Positions 34,798 through 47,100 of a stretch of DNA of 64,000 nucleotides are shown here, piece after piece. How positions within the stretch are numbered: position 1 is the stretch's first letter; each line of letters starts with the position of its first letter. The stretch covers positions 95,925,115-95,989,114 of the forward strand of contig CM041085.1 of NCBI GenBank assembly GCA_023079485.1. Reading direction: 5' to 3'. This DNA is from Archilochus colubris (Eukaryota > Chordata > Aves > Apodiformes > Trochilidae). Made by a program: the position numbers and the translations under genes. A model generated the notes under the pieces. That model saw only the letters and a list, made by a program, of their open reading frames with translations. It ran no database searches and was not told where the DNA came from.

Positions 34798-37725
34798 CGG
34801 GGTCCTGAGGAGGTCATCTCCACCCTGCCACCTGGCAGCAGCCTGAGGATGCTCTGAGGTGAGCTGAAGGGATGTGGATGCTTTTCTTATACCTGAAAGC
34901 TCTTAGTGTTTGGGGTCTTTTTTCTTTTTCTGTGATTTTCCTGACTGAGGGAAAGGGTTTTACCTTGTTGCTGTTATTTAAGCCAGAGTAGGGGAGAAAT
35001 ACAAAAGCACAGTGACCCTGCTGCTGATAATGTTTTTTTAATCATTTGAAACAAAAGTAAGTGACAAAGTGGTTTTCTCCTAACTCTGTTCTTCAGTAAT
35101 GGAACTTGAAACACCCAAAAGGGATGTGGCACATAAAGCTAAAATGCAAAAAGGCTTGACCAGAATCAGCACTGCTGAGGAAAAACTCAAACACTGCAAG
35201 TCTTCCCTGTCGTAGCTGAGCCATACTTCCTTTTTAAAAGCAAGCTTTAGTCTAAGGAAAAAACAAACAAACAAACAAAAACAAACAAAAAACCCCAAAC
35301 AAAAAAACAAAAAAAAAGCCAGCACATAGGACTGTGCTCTGCTCCCCAGGTGGTCTTCAGCTGCACCATGGCAGATCCTCACTGTAGGCAAGTAGAAGGT
35401 GGAGGAACAGCACCAAAAACTGCACAAAGAGCCCCTAGGCTGCTGCTTTGAGCCAAGGCCCCCAAAGCATCTCTGAGCCTCCAGTGAAGTTTCACATCTC
35501 AATCCTCAATCCCACCTGCTGTCTCCTGCTCCCAGAGCTGCTTTCTGGCTCCTCTGTAGCATACTGAGCTGTGATTGACCTCTGTGTCTGTCTGTGCACA
35601 GAAGGGAGAGAGGGCATGAGCAGGTTCTGCCCCTCAGGCTGAAGGAGGTGGTAAATACCCCAAAGGCAAGAGGAAGGATGCATCAGAGTGCGAATGATTT
35701 GTTCAGCTCCCTGTGTCTTCCCTCAGTAACATGGAAACTTCTGCTGGGTCTTTGCTTTTATCTGCAGCACACATGACAAGGGCTCTTTCATCAGGACACT
35801 CTGAGTTCTCTTTTCCCTCACTTGCCAATTATGTCCCATTCATTAGCCCCAGAATTCACCTTAGGGATTACTTGTAATGTTTCATCCCAGCTCCATCTGA
35901 CTTAATTTGATGGTGTAGTATCAAGAGGAGAATCTAGAGAGGCACTGAGAGTGTTTGCATGAGAAGATACATATGATGTTTTTTGCCATTTTCCTGCTTA
36001 TTGTCAATTTTTCAAGAACAGTTCTGCTCTTGTACACAACACTGCATCTCCCTGCCTTTTCCTTGCCAAGCAGAAAGGCACTGAGGCCTCAGCTAACCCC
36101 CATCTTGCAATGGGAGGAGAGATATCACTCAGCAAACAAGAGTAGAAGCAACATGGCTCCTGCTGGGTGAGAGGGGCTGTAAACCTCAACTCCCAGCCAC
36201 CCAGGGAGCCCCAGCTCATGCTGAGCCCATCGTGGCTTTCATGAACTAATGCTCCTGCAACCATTTCATAAAGATCACTCAGCTTGATGGGGACTCATTC
36301 AGGCTATGGGTAGTTTTAGCTGTGGTTTAACTATGCAACAGTTTGTGCCTAAGGAAGAGAAGGACAGATGGAAAGCAACCAGTTTATGCTTGGTCCCTCA
36401 AAATTTTGCTGAGGTTTTTGTTTGTTGTTTTGTTTTATTTTTAATCATGTCTGAATTCTACTTCATAATTTTCCCCCACATTAAAGCAAAATTAGTTCCT
36501 TGCTGAGCAATGCATTAAAAACCCCAGAGTTTTCTCAAGTCTTTTGAAACTGGAGAGTGATGATACACCTTAATCTCCCTAAACTTTAGCCACTGCACAT
36601 TAAATATTCAGACTGAGCTATTCCATAGGTTCTTTCTACAGTGTGTGCAAAAGAGGAGCATATTTAGAGATTAATTCCTCCCCTTCAAGAGGTGGCCCAA
36701 CTCCCCCTCTGAATGTGTGCCTCTCTTTTACTGAACATGTACTGGACACCTCACTTTAAAAAAGCTGAAGGTAGGGGAGACAAATCAACACAATCTCTAC
36801 AAAGATGTCCTATTCCAATCACAGCAATTTCCTGTCAAAGACAGGCACTGAGATAATCAGACACAGAATTTAGAGGCACAGTTGCCAGGCTCTGGGCAGC
36901 TTTCCAGGGAAATGCTGTGCTGCAGCATGCTGTCTTCAGGTCTGAGAAAGTGGAGTCTGGGCACTGACCAGCACAGGCAACCCCACTGCAGCTCACCTCC
37001 CATCTGGAGGCCCCTGGAAGTCTCAGGGAGCCTGAAGAAGCACTCAGGGTGACTATTCTTGTACCAGAGAGAGGAATGCAGTGGTGTGTGGCCAAGCTAG
37101 AAGGGCTGACTAGCATTTGGCTGCAGTGAAGACAAAGAGGTCCAGGCATCTGTGAGGCACTAGGTACCCACCAAGGGCATTTCATATTTCCTTGGGAACT
37201 GAAGCCCTTTCCACCATGTCTGCACTGTCATTGCACTACGATGGGAGTCACTAGATGGGTGGTTGGCATGTGTTTGCTAACCCTCCTCCCAAAAAGCAAC
37301 AGGATACTCTCCATGGAAGGATGGCTTCCAGGTGCTCGGAAAACTGCAATGGCACTGGAGAATCTGCCACGAAGCACATTCACAGCCCACCAGCTACTGC
37401 CCTACATCTTCCCACCAGAGAAGCAATGATCCATTCTGCTCACTCTAGTCCCTTCCAGTGCTACCTCTCTTGGTTCTCCTTCCAGGGAAATGGACTGCTT
37501 CAGCAATTAGGTTATCAGAGCTGCCTCACCTCCTGCCTCCACTGAAACAGGGTCATGACTGCTGCCCACAGGCTGAAGACCAGAGGGGTACTAAGGCCAG
37601 CATGAAGTCCAGTGGTTGATAGAGCCTTCTACTGGCCCCAGGGTAAGAGGCACGGCTGAAGCAGAAGGTGCCCATGTGCTGCAGCAGCCCCGCAGGGCCT
37701 GGGTGAGGGATGTTTCTTACCATAT
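34798..37725. other. Intergenic sequence with an (AAAC)n tract, otherwise featureless
   Basis: The only repeat I can name is the AAAC-rich tract at 35257-35318. A moderately GC-rich patch covers about 36840-37720. Open frames here are short and show no exon signals. Confidence 0.5.
35257..35318. repeat. (AAAC)n simple repeat
   Basis: An imperfect run of AAAC and A tracts. It creates a false phenylalanine/cysteine-rich hydrophobic reading frame on the minus strand (35080-35502). Confidence 0.9.
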
Positions 37726-37729
37726 AAGT

Positions 37730-38485
37730 AAGAGGGCATTGACAACTTCTCTGGACATCATGTTCCAGTAGCTCACCACCCTCATCATAAAATACTTCTT
37801 ATCTAACTTCTTTTAATTTAAAACCCTTGCCCCATGTCCTGTCACTACAGGCCCTGGTAAGAAGACTCTCTCCATCTTCCTTACAAGGCCCCTTACACAC
37901 TGACAGGCTGATATAGATTTCCCTAGAGCCTTCTCTTCCTCCAGGCTGAACAACCCCAACTCTCTCAGCCTGTCCTCATAACAGAGGTGATCCAGCCCTC
38001 TGGTCATTTTCGTGGCCCTCCTCTGGACTTCCTCCAACAGCTCCATCTCCTTCATGTGTTGTGGGCACCAGAACTGGATGCAGTACTACAGGTGGGGTCT
38101 CACGAGAGCAGAGTAGAGGGGGAGAATCATCTCCTTCAACCTGCTGGCCACGCTTCTTTTGATGCAGCCCAGGATGAAGTTGGCTTTCTGGGCTGCTGGT
38201 GCTCATTGTCAGCTCATGTTGAGCTTCTCATCAACCAACACCCCCAAATCCTTCTCCTCTGGGCTGCTCTCAATCCATTCTTCACCCAGCCTGTATTTGT
38301 GCTTGAGATTGCCCTTACCTGTATTCAGGACCTTGCTGAACTCCATGAGGCTTGCATGGGTCCACCTTTCAAGCCTATTCAGGTCTCTCTGGATGGCTTC
38401 CCTTCCATCCAGCGTGTTGACTACACCACACCACACCACACCACACCACACCACGCCACACCATCTTTGTGTCATCCCACAGCCC
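37730..38485 (-). mobile_element. CR1 LINE fragment, antisense, with a pentanucleotide expansion
   Basis: On the minus strand this reads as the distal reverse-transcriptase and C-terminal part of CR1 ORF2. It runs from DDTK, then [20 protein letters not shown] (about 38415-38355), then [20 protein letters not shown] (about 38285-38225), to [13 protein letters not shown] and [17 protein letters not shown] (about 38020-37935). It decays toward 37730. Several frameshifts break the frame. A (CCACA)n run interrupts the conserved region just after the DDTK codons. The element is 5'-truncated and lacks the standard 3' tail repeat. Confidence 0.88.
38422..38463. repeat. (CCACA)n microsatellite inside CR1
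   Basis: About eight pentamer units with one CCACG interruption, embedded in the CR1 reverse-transcriptase region. On the minus strand it reads as repeating VVWCG. Confidence 0.92.
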
Positions 38486-38489
38486 TTTT

Positions 38490-40080
38490 CAGACAGAAGC
38501 GATGTTAATTGTCCTGAGATAACCCACACTCAGGCACCACGCAATGCATAATGAAAGGGCTGTGAAGTACCACAGCAAGTGATCTTGCACATGTGAGCCC
38601 TGGATCTCTCCCCCTGAGCTGTCGTGTTTCTTGTGAGCTTCACTGTCACCCCTGACTTTGATTAAAAAGTAAGTTGTACTCAATTTTCATGGGTCCTTTA
38701 AAGCTGGACAGCATTCACTCATTGTAGTCTAATAAAACTTTAAATTAAATACACATTTGTCAATGCCTATTTTATAATATTCTTTCTGTTCACACAATGC
38801 TTGGCATAAATTGTTACTGGTTATTATATTCCTTAATCCCAGGGACTGCTGAGAAGTTCTCAGAAAATAATAATTTTCATTTATTTTCAATACAGGCATC
38901 TATAAGTAATTGCACAATATTACTGAGAATGAATTATCTGCAGGTCCATGCTGCACTGTAAACAAAGTGCTGTGTGTGCTTTGTGCTACGTGATCTGAGG
39001 TGGTGCCAAGAACCTGAAATCATCCACTTTACTTTAATGAGAAAAAGAGAGTGTATATGGAGAATGCAGCTCAAACTTTACATTTCCATCAGATTAGGGA
39101 CTCTGGTAGTTGTTTCATTTCCCCACCTGCAGCAGGCAGATAACAATATTTACTTTTCCTCACGCTTCTGCTCTGGCAGTGGCAGTGGCAGTGGCAGTGG
39201 CAGTGGCAGTGGCAGTGGGTGGCTGCCCTGCCATGCATGCAGTGTGTGCTCCAGCTGCCAGTTGCCCAGGTAGGGACATGCTTGACACCTGTGCAGCACT
39301 TTGGGCTCCATGTAATGCCCTGGCTGACCACAGCCCCCTCAGTTGCCTGATACCATGGCACACTGGGGCCAAAGAGCCTTTGTCTTCCCATAGAAGAATA
39401 TGAGCTGCTGCCATATAGCAGTAAAGACAACAGTAAAAAATAGTCGGTGGCTTAAAAAAAATAAATCTCTTGAACAGAAGTGATGGCTCTTGGGTGCTTA
39501 AGATCCTTTCCTCCTCAGAAAAAACCCTAAAACTTGCCAAGATCTTAAGTCATCTGGCTCCATATCTATCTGCAGCTGATTAAGCAGTCTTCCCTTCCTC
39601 CAGCTGCATAAGCAGCACATTAAGTGACCCAAAGCCAGGGATTTTATCAGTCCTTGATGAATGAACATCTACAACTCCAATGGCAGATGCTCCAAGAGGC
39701 CCTTGGGATGTCCCTGCTGTGCCAGGCCTCTACCAGCCACAGACACAATTGCCTACCCCAGTTTGCTATCTGTGCAAATGAGCAAGATGTTATGTTTGAC
39801 AGTAGCTCTGGTGACCAGTCAGTGTTTCTGAAAAGTCAAAGGTGAGTAATAGATTTTTTCCTGCCTTTTGTGCCAGTGGCTCCTAATAAAAGGATTGGGG
39901 AAAACACTAATATGCATGCACAGTGAGAATAAGGCAACAACTGAATGACCCAGACTATCAGTCTTGCTGAAAAGGTCTGTACTGTATTAGATAATGCTGA
40001 AAAGAAATTATACCAATTCCTCAAATGCTCTGTACATATCAAATCTGAAACTGTGCTCTTAGTTGTGGTATCTAATTAAT
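38490..40080. other. Intergenic sequence, one hexanucleotide repeat
   Basis: Apart from the GGCAGT array I see no gene, no known transposon and no RNA gene. Confidence 0.5.
39175..39216. repeat. (GGCAGT)7 hexanucleotide repeat
   Basis: Seven perfect units. Because the unit is six bases long with no stop in any frame, it reads as Gly-Ser or Ala-Val on the plus strand and Cys-His or Thr-Ala on the minus strand. Those overlapping frames are artefacts. Confidence 0.95.
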
Positions 40081-40081
40081 A

Positions 40082-40150
40082 TCATAGAATCACAGAATGT
40101 TAGGGGTTGGAAGGGACCTCAAAAGATCATTGACTCCAACTCCCTCCCAG
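40082..40150 (-). mobile_element. Short CR1 3' end, antisense
   Basis: The string ATCATAGAATCACAGAATG followed by GGGTTGGAAGGGACCTCAAA and a TCCAACTCCC-like block is the reverse complement of an avian CR1 3' terminus with its tail repeat. Only about 70 bp remain. Confidence 0.85.
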
Positions 40151-41915
40151 CCATATCATCCATATGTAGTTATTTTAAATAATATTTTAACATAAGAATC
40201 CACTTGCTTCCATTTCCTGAGAGATGTTGTGCCTGAGAGCAAGCATTCACCTAATAACTATTCTGTTATCAGATGGACCTGAGGAAATTCACGTTGGAGT
40301 ACTTTGGGACCTGGATTAAGGAGTTTCAATGCCATTAGTGGTTATAGCTGATGTTCATTAAGGACAACTGAGGTCCTAGAAGACTGCAAGAAAAGTAAAT
40401 ATCTTTCAGATGGAAAAGCCTAGGATTACTCAGTGCCACTCAGTGGTGCTTAAAAAACTCTTAACAGTACCCAACAAATAACCAAAGCTATCTGCAAGCC
40501 TACAGAAAAATAAGAGGATAAAAAGCAGCCAACGTGTTTACCAGGAATAAATCATGTGCAGCCAACCCAGGTTCCTTCTTAGAGAAGCAAGTGGGCAAAT
40601 ATTGTACCATAAGACTTTAGTAAGACAGTTTGAAATGACAATTGTATACACAAGCTGAGGGAAAGCACTTTTAAATTAACCACATTAATAAGATTACAGT
40701 TCTTGTTTGAAAACCTCCAAAGAATGAACAGTATTCTTTGAGTGTCTGGAAAAAAAAACCGTACAGAATGGGCTGCTGCACGCTGCTGTGAATGGGAGCT
40801 GCCTGATATTTTTACTAATGACTCATGTTATGATAGTGGGTATGCATAAAACATCAACCTCAGAAGGTCTGCAGTCACTGAAAGACACGAACAGAATTCA
40901 CAATGATCCAAAATCTGCAAAATGCTCTAAGAGCAGCAGTGGGATTCAAGAAGAACAAGCACGAAAATCTTGATGCTTTGGCAAAAGTGTCAGCCATGGG
41001 AACAGAGGGTGAGGAGCAACCCAGGATCGATGGAGTGAATCACAAGAGCAGCCAACCACATCAAATCCTTGTGGGGGTGGGAAAGAGTCTTCCAGGGACA
41101 TTGAGGGAGGGATGCAGGCTGGAGGGGTCCTTTTCCTTTGTCTGGTGCTGGTGACTGTTGTGTCTCGTTTTGGACAGCAAAGTTAATGCCGGATAAAGCT
41201 GGTGCAGACCGGAGGCTGAGGAGTGTTTGGTTATCCTGGAACCAGCCAAAATGCCAGCCAGCACTTGGTGTTGCAGAGGGAAGATGCCATCTGATGTGCA
41301 AGGAGGGATGAGCCATCCCTGACCTTTTCCATCCCACAAGTTGGCACCCAAGAACATTGATGTGCATGGCTCTGTTGCCAAGTGCTACCAAGAACTGTCC
41401 TGAAGAAGGACAGTGCAGTTCTGTTCATTCTGCCCGGGAAACAGTCCGTACTGTTGGCAGGGGAAAAAATATGCTTTGCCTAGATTTGTAAAGACACTGA
41501 AGCCAAAATCATTGCTTCCTATTTCAGGTGTCTTTTTTTAGGTATTACAAAGCTTGACCTCACCAAATGAGCTGTACCATGCCAGGAGGGTACTAGGGCT
41601 CTCCAAGGAGGCAGTGGAAAAAAGAGGGTTTTTTTGTTTTTTTTTAAATCCACTACTTGATACTATGTAACCCAAATAATAGTTCCTTTGCCTAAGGTAA
41701 AGTCAAGCTAATATGACAGCAGAAATTCCTAGTTTCTTTTTAGGAACTGAGCTTTTATTTCATATGTTACTGATCATCAAGAGACAAAATGTTACTGTGG
41801 GTTTCCTTCTCAACCTTGGTCTGTCCCTGTAGCACCAGTGTGGGTAGTATATGAAGATCAAAAGAGCAAAGAAATGATATTTCTTTCAGAAACTTAGATG
41901 CAAATAGAATTGATT

Positions 41916-41938
41916 AAAAAAAAAAAAAAAAAAAAAAA
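41916..41938. repeat. Poly(A) tract, 23 A
   Basis: A pure A run with no recognisable retroelement directly upstream. Confidence 0.9.
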
Positions 41939-42049
41939 GGATAAATTTACTTAGTGAAAATTTCCATTTCTCTGTTGATTTGTTGAAATTGAGCTCTTCT
42001 TCTGACCAGCTCTAGGATGATTCAAAGGACTTGGGCAAACACCAAAATG

Positions 42050-42130
42050 GTTTTGACAGTGTTCTGAAAATATTAACTTATGCAGTCAGAAATGCAGAGG
42101 GGTTTTAATTTAAACATTCACTGTCAAAAC
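42050..42130. repeat. Perfect 12-bp inverted repeat with 57-nt spacer
   Basis: The arms GTTTTGACAGTG (42050-42061) and CACTGTCAAAAC (42119-42130) are exact reverse complements. The spacer is AT-rich and includes TTTTAATTTAAA. It could fold as a hairpin in RNA, or be the remains of a small inverted-repeat transposon, but no flanking duplication is seen. Confidence 0.6.
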
Positions 42131-43106
42131 TGGCATCACATTACTATTGTTACAAAAGCCAGCCAACATCCTTGCCTCAGTGAAGGTGATCACCTCCATG
42201 CAAGACCTCACTGAAATGTCAAATCAGAATAAATGAGCTCCTGGAGCCAGCAGGGCCACCTCACAGCCAGCAGCATGCTGGGGAAGGAAGCAGCTCTGGA
42301 GCTCAGTGTACCCACAGGATCTGTTTTGATTCACTGTACATACTTTTTCTGTGTTGCCTACCAAAGCTCCTCTATAAAAATGATGTACATGTTTCATTTT
42401 AAGTAATCTCTTGTGCCTTGTAGATTTGCTGTTTGAAATAAATGAATCTGAATATACATTACTGCAAGGGTATCTGAGGACAGATTTCCAGACAAGATCC
42501 TTAAACCATCCCTCTAAAATGCAGATGTTCACAAATCCACCGGAATGGATTCCAGCAATTAAAAATTTATTCTTTTAATGTATAATAGTTTTTGCCAAAC
42601 CAGGAAACTTTCACAAGGTAGGTTCAGTCAATGCCTTGCATCTGTGTTTAAAATATAAAGGAAGAGGCAGAAGAGAACCAAGTCTTGAAAATGAGACTAA
42701 ATCAACTCCTAGCACCAGCTGCTTTTATTTTAAGTGCCATGAAAACTGTCATGTTAGCAAATTTAATGTTTCCTACTTTCTATGAGTGATGAGGTATTTT
42801 CTTCTCTGGGAGTCTGTCTGGGTGCATCTGCCATTTACCAGCTGAATGCATAATGAGGTTGAGAGGTTTAGGCAAATGATCTTCCTCATCCCTGCCAAAA
42901 AACTGCCTCTCCCATGGAACGCCTTATGGGGAATAAGGTAATCTCTCTCACTTTGAAACAGAGAGTTATAAACTTGATGCAAAACTCCTGGGCAAGGCTC
43001 GCTCTGGTGAGCTGTGGTCTCCCACTATGATTTCACATAACGCATCCTTCTGCCTGCTGGTAGAAAATGTGGTGAAATACGTGGAGTTGTTAGGGCTGTA
43101 GGAAAT

Positions 43107-43117
43107 GGGGGGGGGGG
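43107..43117. repeat. Poly(G) tract, 11 G
   Basis: A single uninterrupted run of eleven G on the plus strand. Confidence 0.9.
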
Positions 43118-44130
43118 TTGGCTTTTTGTACTCATCTGGTTTGCTCCTTTTTTGATACATGGAAAGAGACATTGCTTCAGGGTTAGAGATGTGGTGAGCA
43201 GCTTTACAAATTCCACCCATATACAAGCACCATACAGCAAAGCCTACTCCGTACAGTGGGCATGGGGAGGACTTCTCGGTGCATTTGTATTTGAAGTATG
43301 TCTGTGTACAAAGAGGCATGGGCTATGGGCCAGTGTTTTTTCCTTCACTCTGGGCTCTCATTCTGATTCTGGACACTTAGATTTAGTATATATAACTTGG
43401 TCTAAATGCATATGCTTATGCTACTGATATGTTTCTTAAAATGTTTTAAATATCTCTAATGATTCAACTATCTCCCTCTGTAACATCCTCCACGGAAGCA
43501 TAAGTCTTATGAAATTCCTCTCCCACAAACAAGGAAGAGATGAGTTGGGATACTATGAAAAGTATCACGCCCTGCAGTGGAGCACCACCTCTCCAACCAA
43601 GTTTACCCCAAGAAGAAGCATTAAAACTGAGTGCTCCTTTAATCAGAAACACCTGATACACCACCCATAAGTATGAAAGCCCCCAGCAAGACTCACTGGC
43701 ACCTCCCTCTGTGTGCCAAACTCCTGCTATTAAAATGCTGGGTGAGAGATGTTATTTGCCATGTTATAAAATGCCACCCCTACCCTCCCTGTGTTCCCTG
43801 TGTACTGCAGCCCCCCACACTGCAACCCCACCACGGTGTCAGCCACACACCCTCCTGTGCCTCTCCTGCCAGCAGAAAATTGTTCTCATTTCACTGGGAG
43901 ATTTTGATGTATGTTGAGGGAGAAAAGAGCTGCATCACACCCCATACCATGGGGCAGCTGTAATGACAGCTCCCATTCCCTGAGATGGTCCCAGAGCAGT
44001 GCTGCAAGCCAAGTTCCCCACTATATATTAAACTTATCAGGAGGTCAAATCTACTGGCAAAATTTGGATAGGTGGTTATTATAGGAAGGATCCTAGGTAA
44101 TAAATTTAGCTCGCTAACAAGTTTTTCTAC

Positions 44131-44153
44131 ATACTTAGTAGTATACTAAGTAT
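44131..44153. repeat. Short palindrome, 10-bp arms
   Basis: The arms ATACTTAGTA and TACTAAGTAT are separated by GTA. It is perfect but AT-rich and short. Confidence 0.7.
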
Positions 44154-47100
44154 AGAACTGTATTTATTAACCATTAGCAAGTTTTGGGTTGGTTGTTTTG
44201 GCTTTTTTTAACACTTCATGGTATATCTGGGGAACAGGGCAGGGGAATAGTAATCAAAAAGTGGATAAAGACTTGCTCTTTAGTAACATTTTTTTCAGGG
44301 AGAAATGCTAAATGTGACTCCATGAGATGTAATTTTTCAGGAAGTGGTAAAAACCAAAATCCCTGATAGCTGACTGACATCTCAGACTCTGAAGCAGTTC
44401 AGCTCATGGGACAAATGTTACAAGATATCTTAAAACACCCCAGTCCTAAACAGCTCCAGCATTGCTCTATCACTGTGGAAAAAATCAAATTTTTCTCACA
44501 TTGATTAAAGACCACTGAATTTAGTAGGACCCTGCAGTGTCACTGAGGAAATGATTTGACAAGGCAGCCCTTCAGCATCAGAACTTACTTAATTTTTTTC
44601 CTCTCTTGGACCTCTTTTATAGCCTATGGTGTCTGCTCAGTCTTGCTTTGCAATTTGCTGTTGCTCTCTGACTTAATTTTTTGCTAAGATGCCTTCTGAC
44701 AACAAGGTCTTGTGGATGTACTGAAATGTGCTAAGAAAAGCATAGCTCATAATGGACTGACCCACCACAACAGCACCCTATGGACAGCAGAGAAGGTCTT
44801 CTGACCATAATAGTTCTTGAGTTGACTTCATTGGATCTAAATTTATGCAAACCTCCTATCAGATAGACATCACAAAACTCAGAATTCTGTGGTTAATTCT
44901 TGGATTGGCCAAACTGATTTTTATATATTATGTTGCAGAGTTTTTCCTGAAAATCAGGAAGGAAAAATTAAAGATGGTATTTAGCAATTAATGTTTTACA
45001 CACTATTATTGCTTTACCCCTGCAGGAGTATAAACTTTAAAAATATTTTCTCCAAAATACACTAAAAAAAATGTCTGCTGATTTAAATTAATAAACTGAA
45101 AGTTCTGCCATAAATTTCAGCTGAAAGTAGTCCTGTGAAAAACCACAGAGGAAAACACACACACACAAAGTAAAAAAAAACCCACATTCTGATGAGTGTC
45201 GTTGTTGTTGGAGACTGGGAAATCAATCACAGCTCTTGGCTGTCTCTACAGATTTCTTCCTGTGCCCACTTGCCCAAAGCTATTTCTCAAAATTCCTGTC
45301 TGAAGCCTCTGCAGCCACTACACTGCCCTTCATGGAACAACATTTTGTTCTACAGAATTCTTAATATTTTGTTCCTGTAAGAAGCAAATGCAATGTGAGT
45401 TATTACCTTGAAAGTATGAAACAGCACATTCTGCCCAAGAAATACTTTCCGAGTACTTGAGATAATCAGCTTTTCAGATGTTTGTACTGAGGCAGCTTCA
45501 CAGCTCTGAAGAGCGTGGAGATTTGTCTTCTTCCCAGGACATAAATCTCACCAGTCTGGAGAAGCCTCCCACCAGCCACTGCTCTCAAGAAAGGAGCCAT
45601 CTTAAGAAATCTCTACTTAATATCCCATTTTCTTCTGAGATACTTCCTGGGAATTAAACACAATCCATAAGAAGAAAATCATAAGCAGCTGAACAAAAGT
45701 GTCAGGGCAGGAATGTCTTGCAGCACTGGGCTAACATCAGAATCTACATGGACACCTTATTGCCCCCAGTACATTTATCTTGAAAATGCAATCAGTGGAC
45801 AAACAGTATTGAAATTAAGAGAAGCATGAGCTGTCCATCCCAGTGTTATTTCTTGTTTAGAACTGTCACAAAAGGACTTGTTGAGGCATCACTGCTCTCC
45901 TCATGCCTCCCCTTCAGCAGCCGTTCTGGGCTCTTTCCATGTGATGACAAAGCAGCCCCTGCTGAGGCACTTCAGGGGCCACTCACCACAGCCTTGTGAT
46001 GGACAGAGCCAGAGGCAGTTTGGATACAAGGACAATTTTAGAGGCAAAAAGCAATATTTTTATCCATTATTGTGTAATAAAAAAAAAAACCCCTTTCAAA
46101 GATTTGCAACAGATTTTGTCACTGCTCTACTTCAGTGTCCTGCTCCTTAAGCTTCCATGCCAGGCTGGAGAAATCAGGACCTCCTGCCTCTAAAGCTTTG
46201 TAAATAGTCTTTCAGTAGTGATACTATATTTCATACTGTTCACCTCAGGTTAACTTTTACTTTTTGACATTTAATACCTACTACAAAAAAATAGGTAATG
46301 AAATCAATCCGTATTTTTTTCTTCCAAACAACATTAAATAAAAATCCTTTCAAGTGTAAACTCCTCACCAGTTATTTCACTTTATAGTGCTTCTATATAG
46401 CTTCTTGTAAATGTGATATATAATTAGAGAGCTCATAGTTTCTTATAGCAGAAGTTATTTCATCTTACAGAGCTTTTTCTGCTGATGGCACTTCTGTAAA
46501 AAGCAGCTGTAGAGCAAACAGCAACTTACAACCTAGTTTGACTCAGGACTTCAAAGATCCTATACCCTTTCTCAGGATAGAGCCACCAACCTGAGCCCAG
46601 GAGGTTAAATGGCAGTGATCCCAAGCACTCCAAGGACACATTTTTTTTTTAAACCCTTCCTGTGCACTGTGGATGTGCTATTTATCCCGAATCTCATTAC
46701 ATCAATAGCAGCTCCAGTATTCAGCTCCTGGAAGATGTATACACATGCACACATATCCCCATATGAACATAGAAATATATTTTAAAATATGTACATATAA
46801 ATACTCAAAATGGAAGCCCATCTTCTTGCTAACACTGTCATCAGCATTATCACTGTCATCAGAAAGCTGCAACTTGCTGAAGAGAAACAGGAAAAAAAAC
46901 CCACAAGGACCCTACAGAACCCAAAGTCAAAGCAGGAAGCAGAGCATGACACAAGATGAGGAAATAAAAGCAACTTTCCAGGCAGGGCATGGCATGGGAG
47001 AAAGCTGGAAACCCCCAGGACAAACCTTGCCATTTGCCCTTTAATTCCTAGCCTTGTCAGGAAAATAGGCTCGTCAAAGAGCCACCTGGGTCCATCAGCA

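Noticed and set aside
35080..35502. Hydrophobic, membrane-like - strand frame
   Set aside because: The Phe/Cys/Val-rich core is the translation of an (AAAC)n repeat.
37987..38508. 173-codon + strand frame
   Set aside because: It is the antisense of CR1 ORF2 and runs through the (CCACA)n array.
39089..39540. Several overlapping frames with Gly-Ser, Ala-Val, Cys-His or Thr-Ala repeats
   Set aside because: All derive from the stop-free GGCAGT hexamer array.
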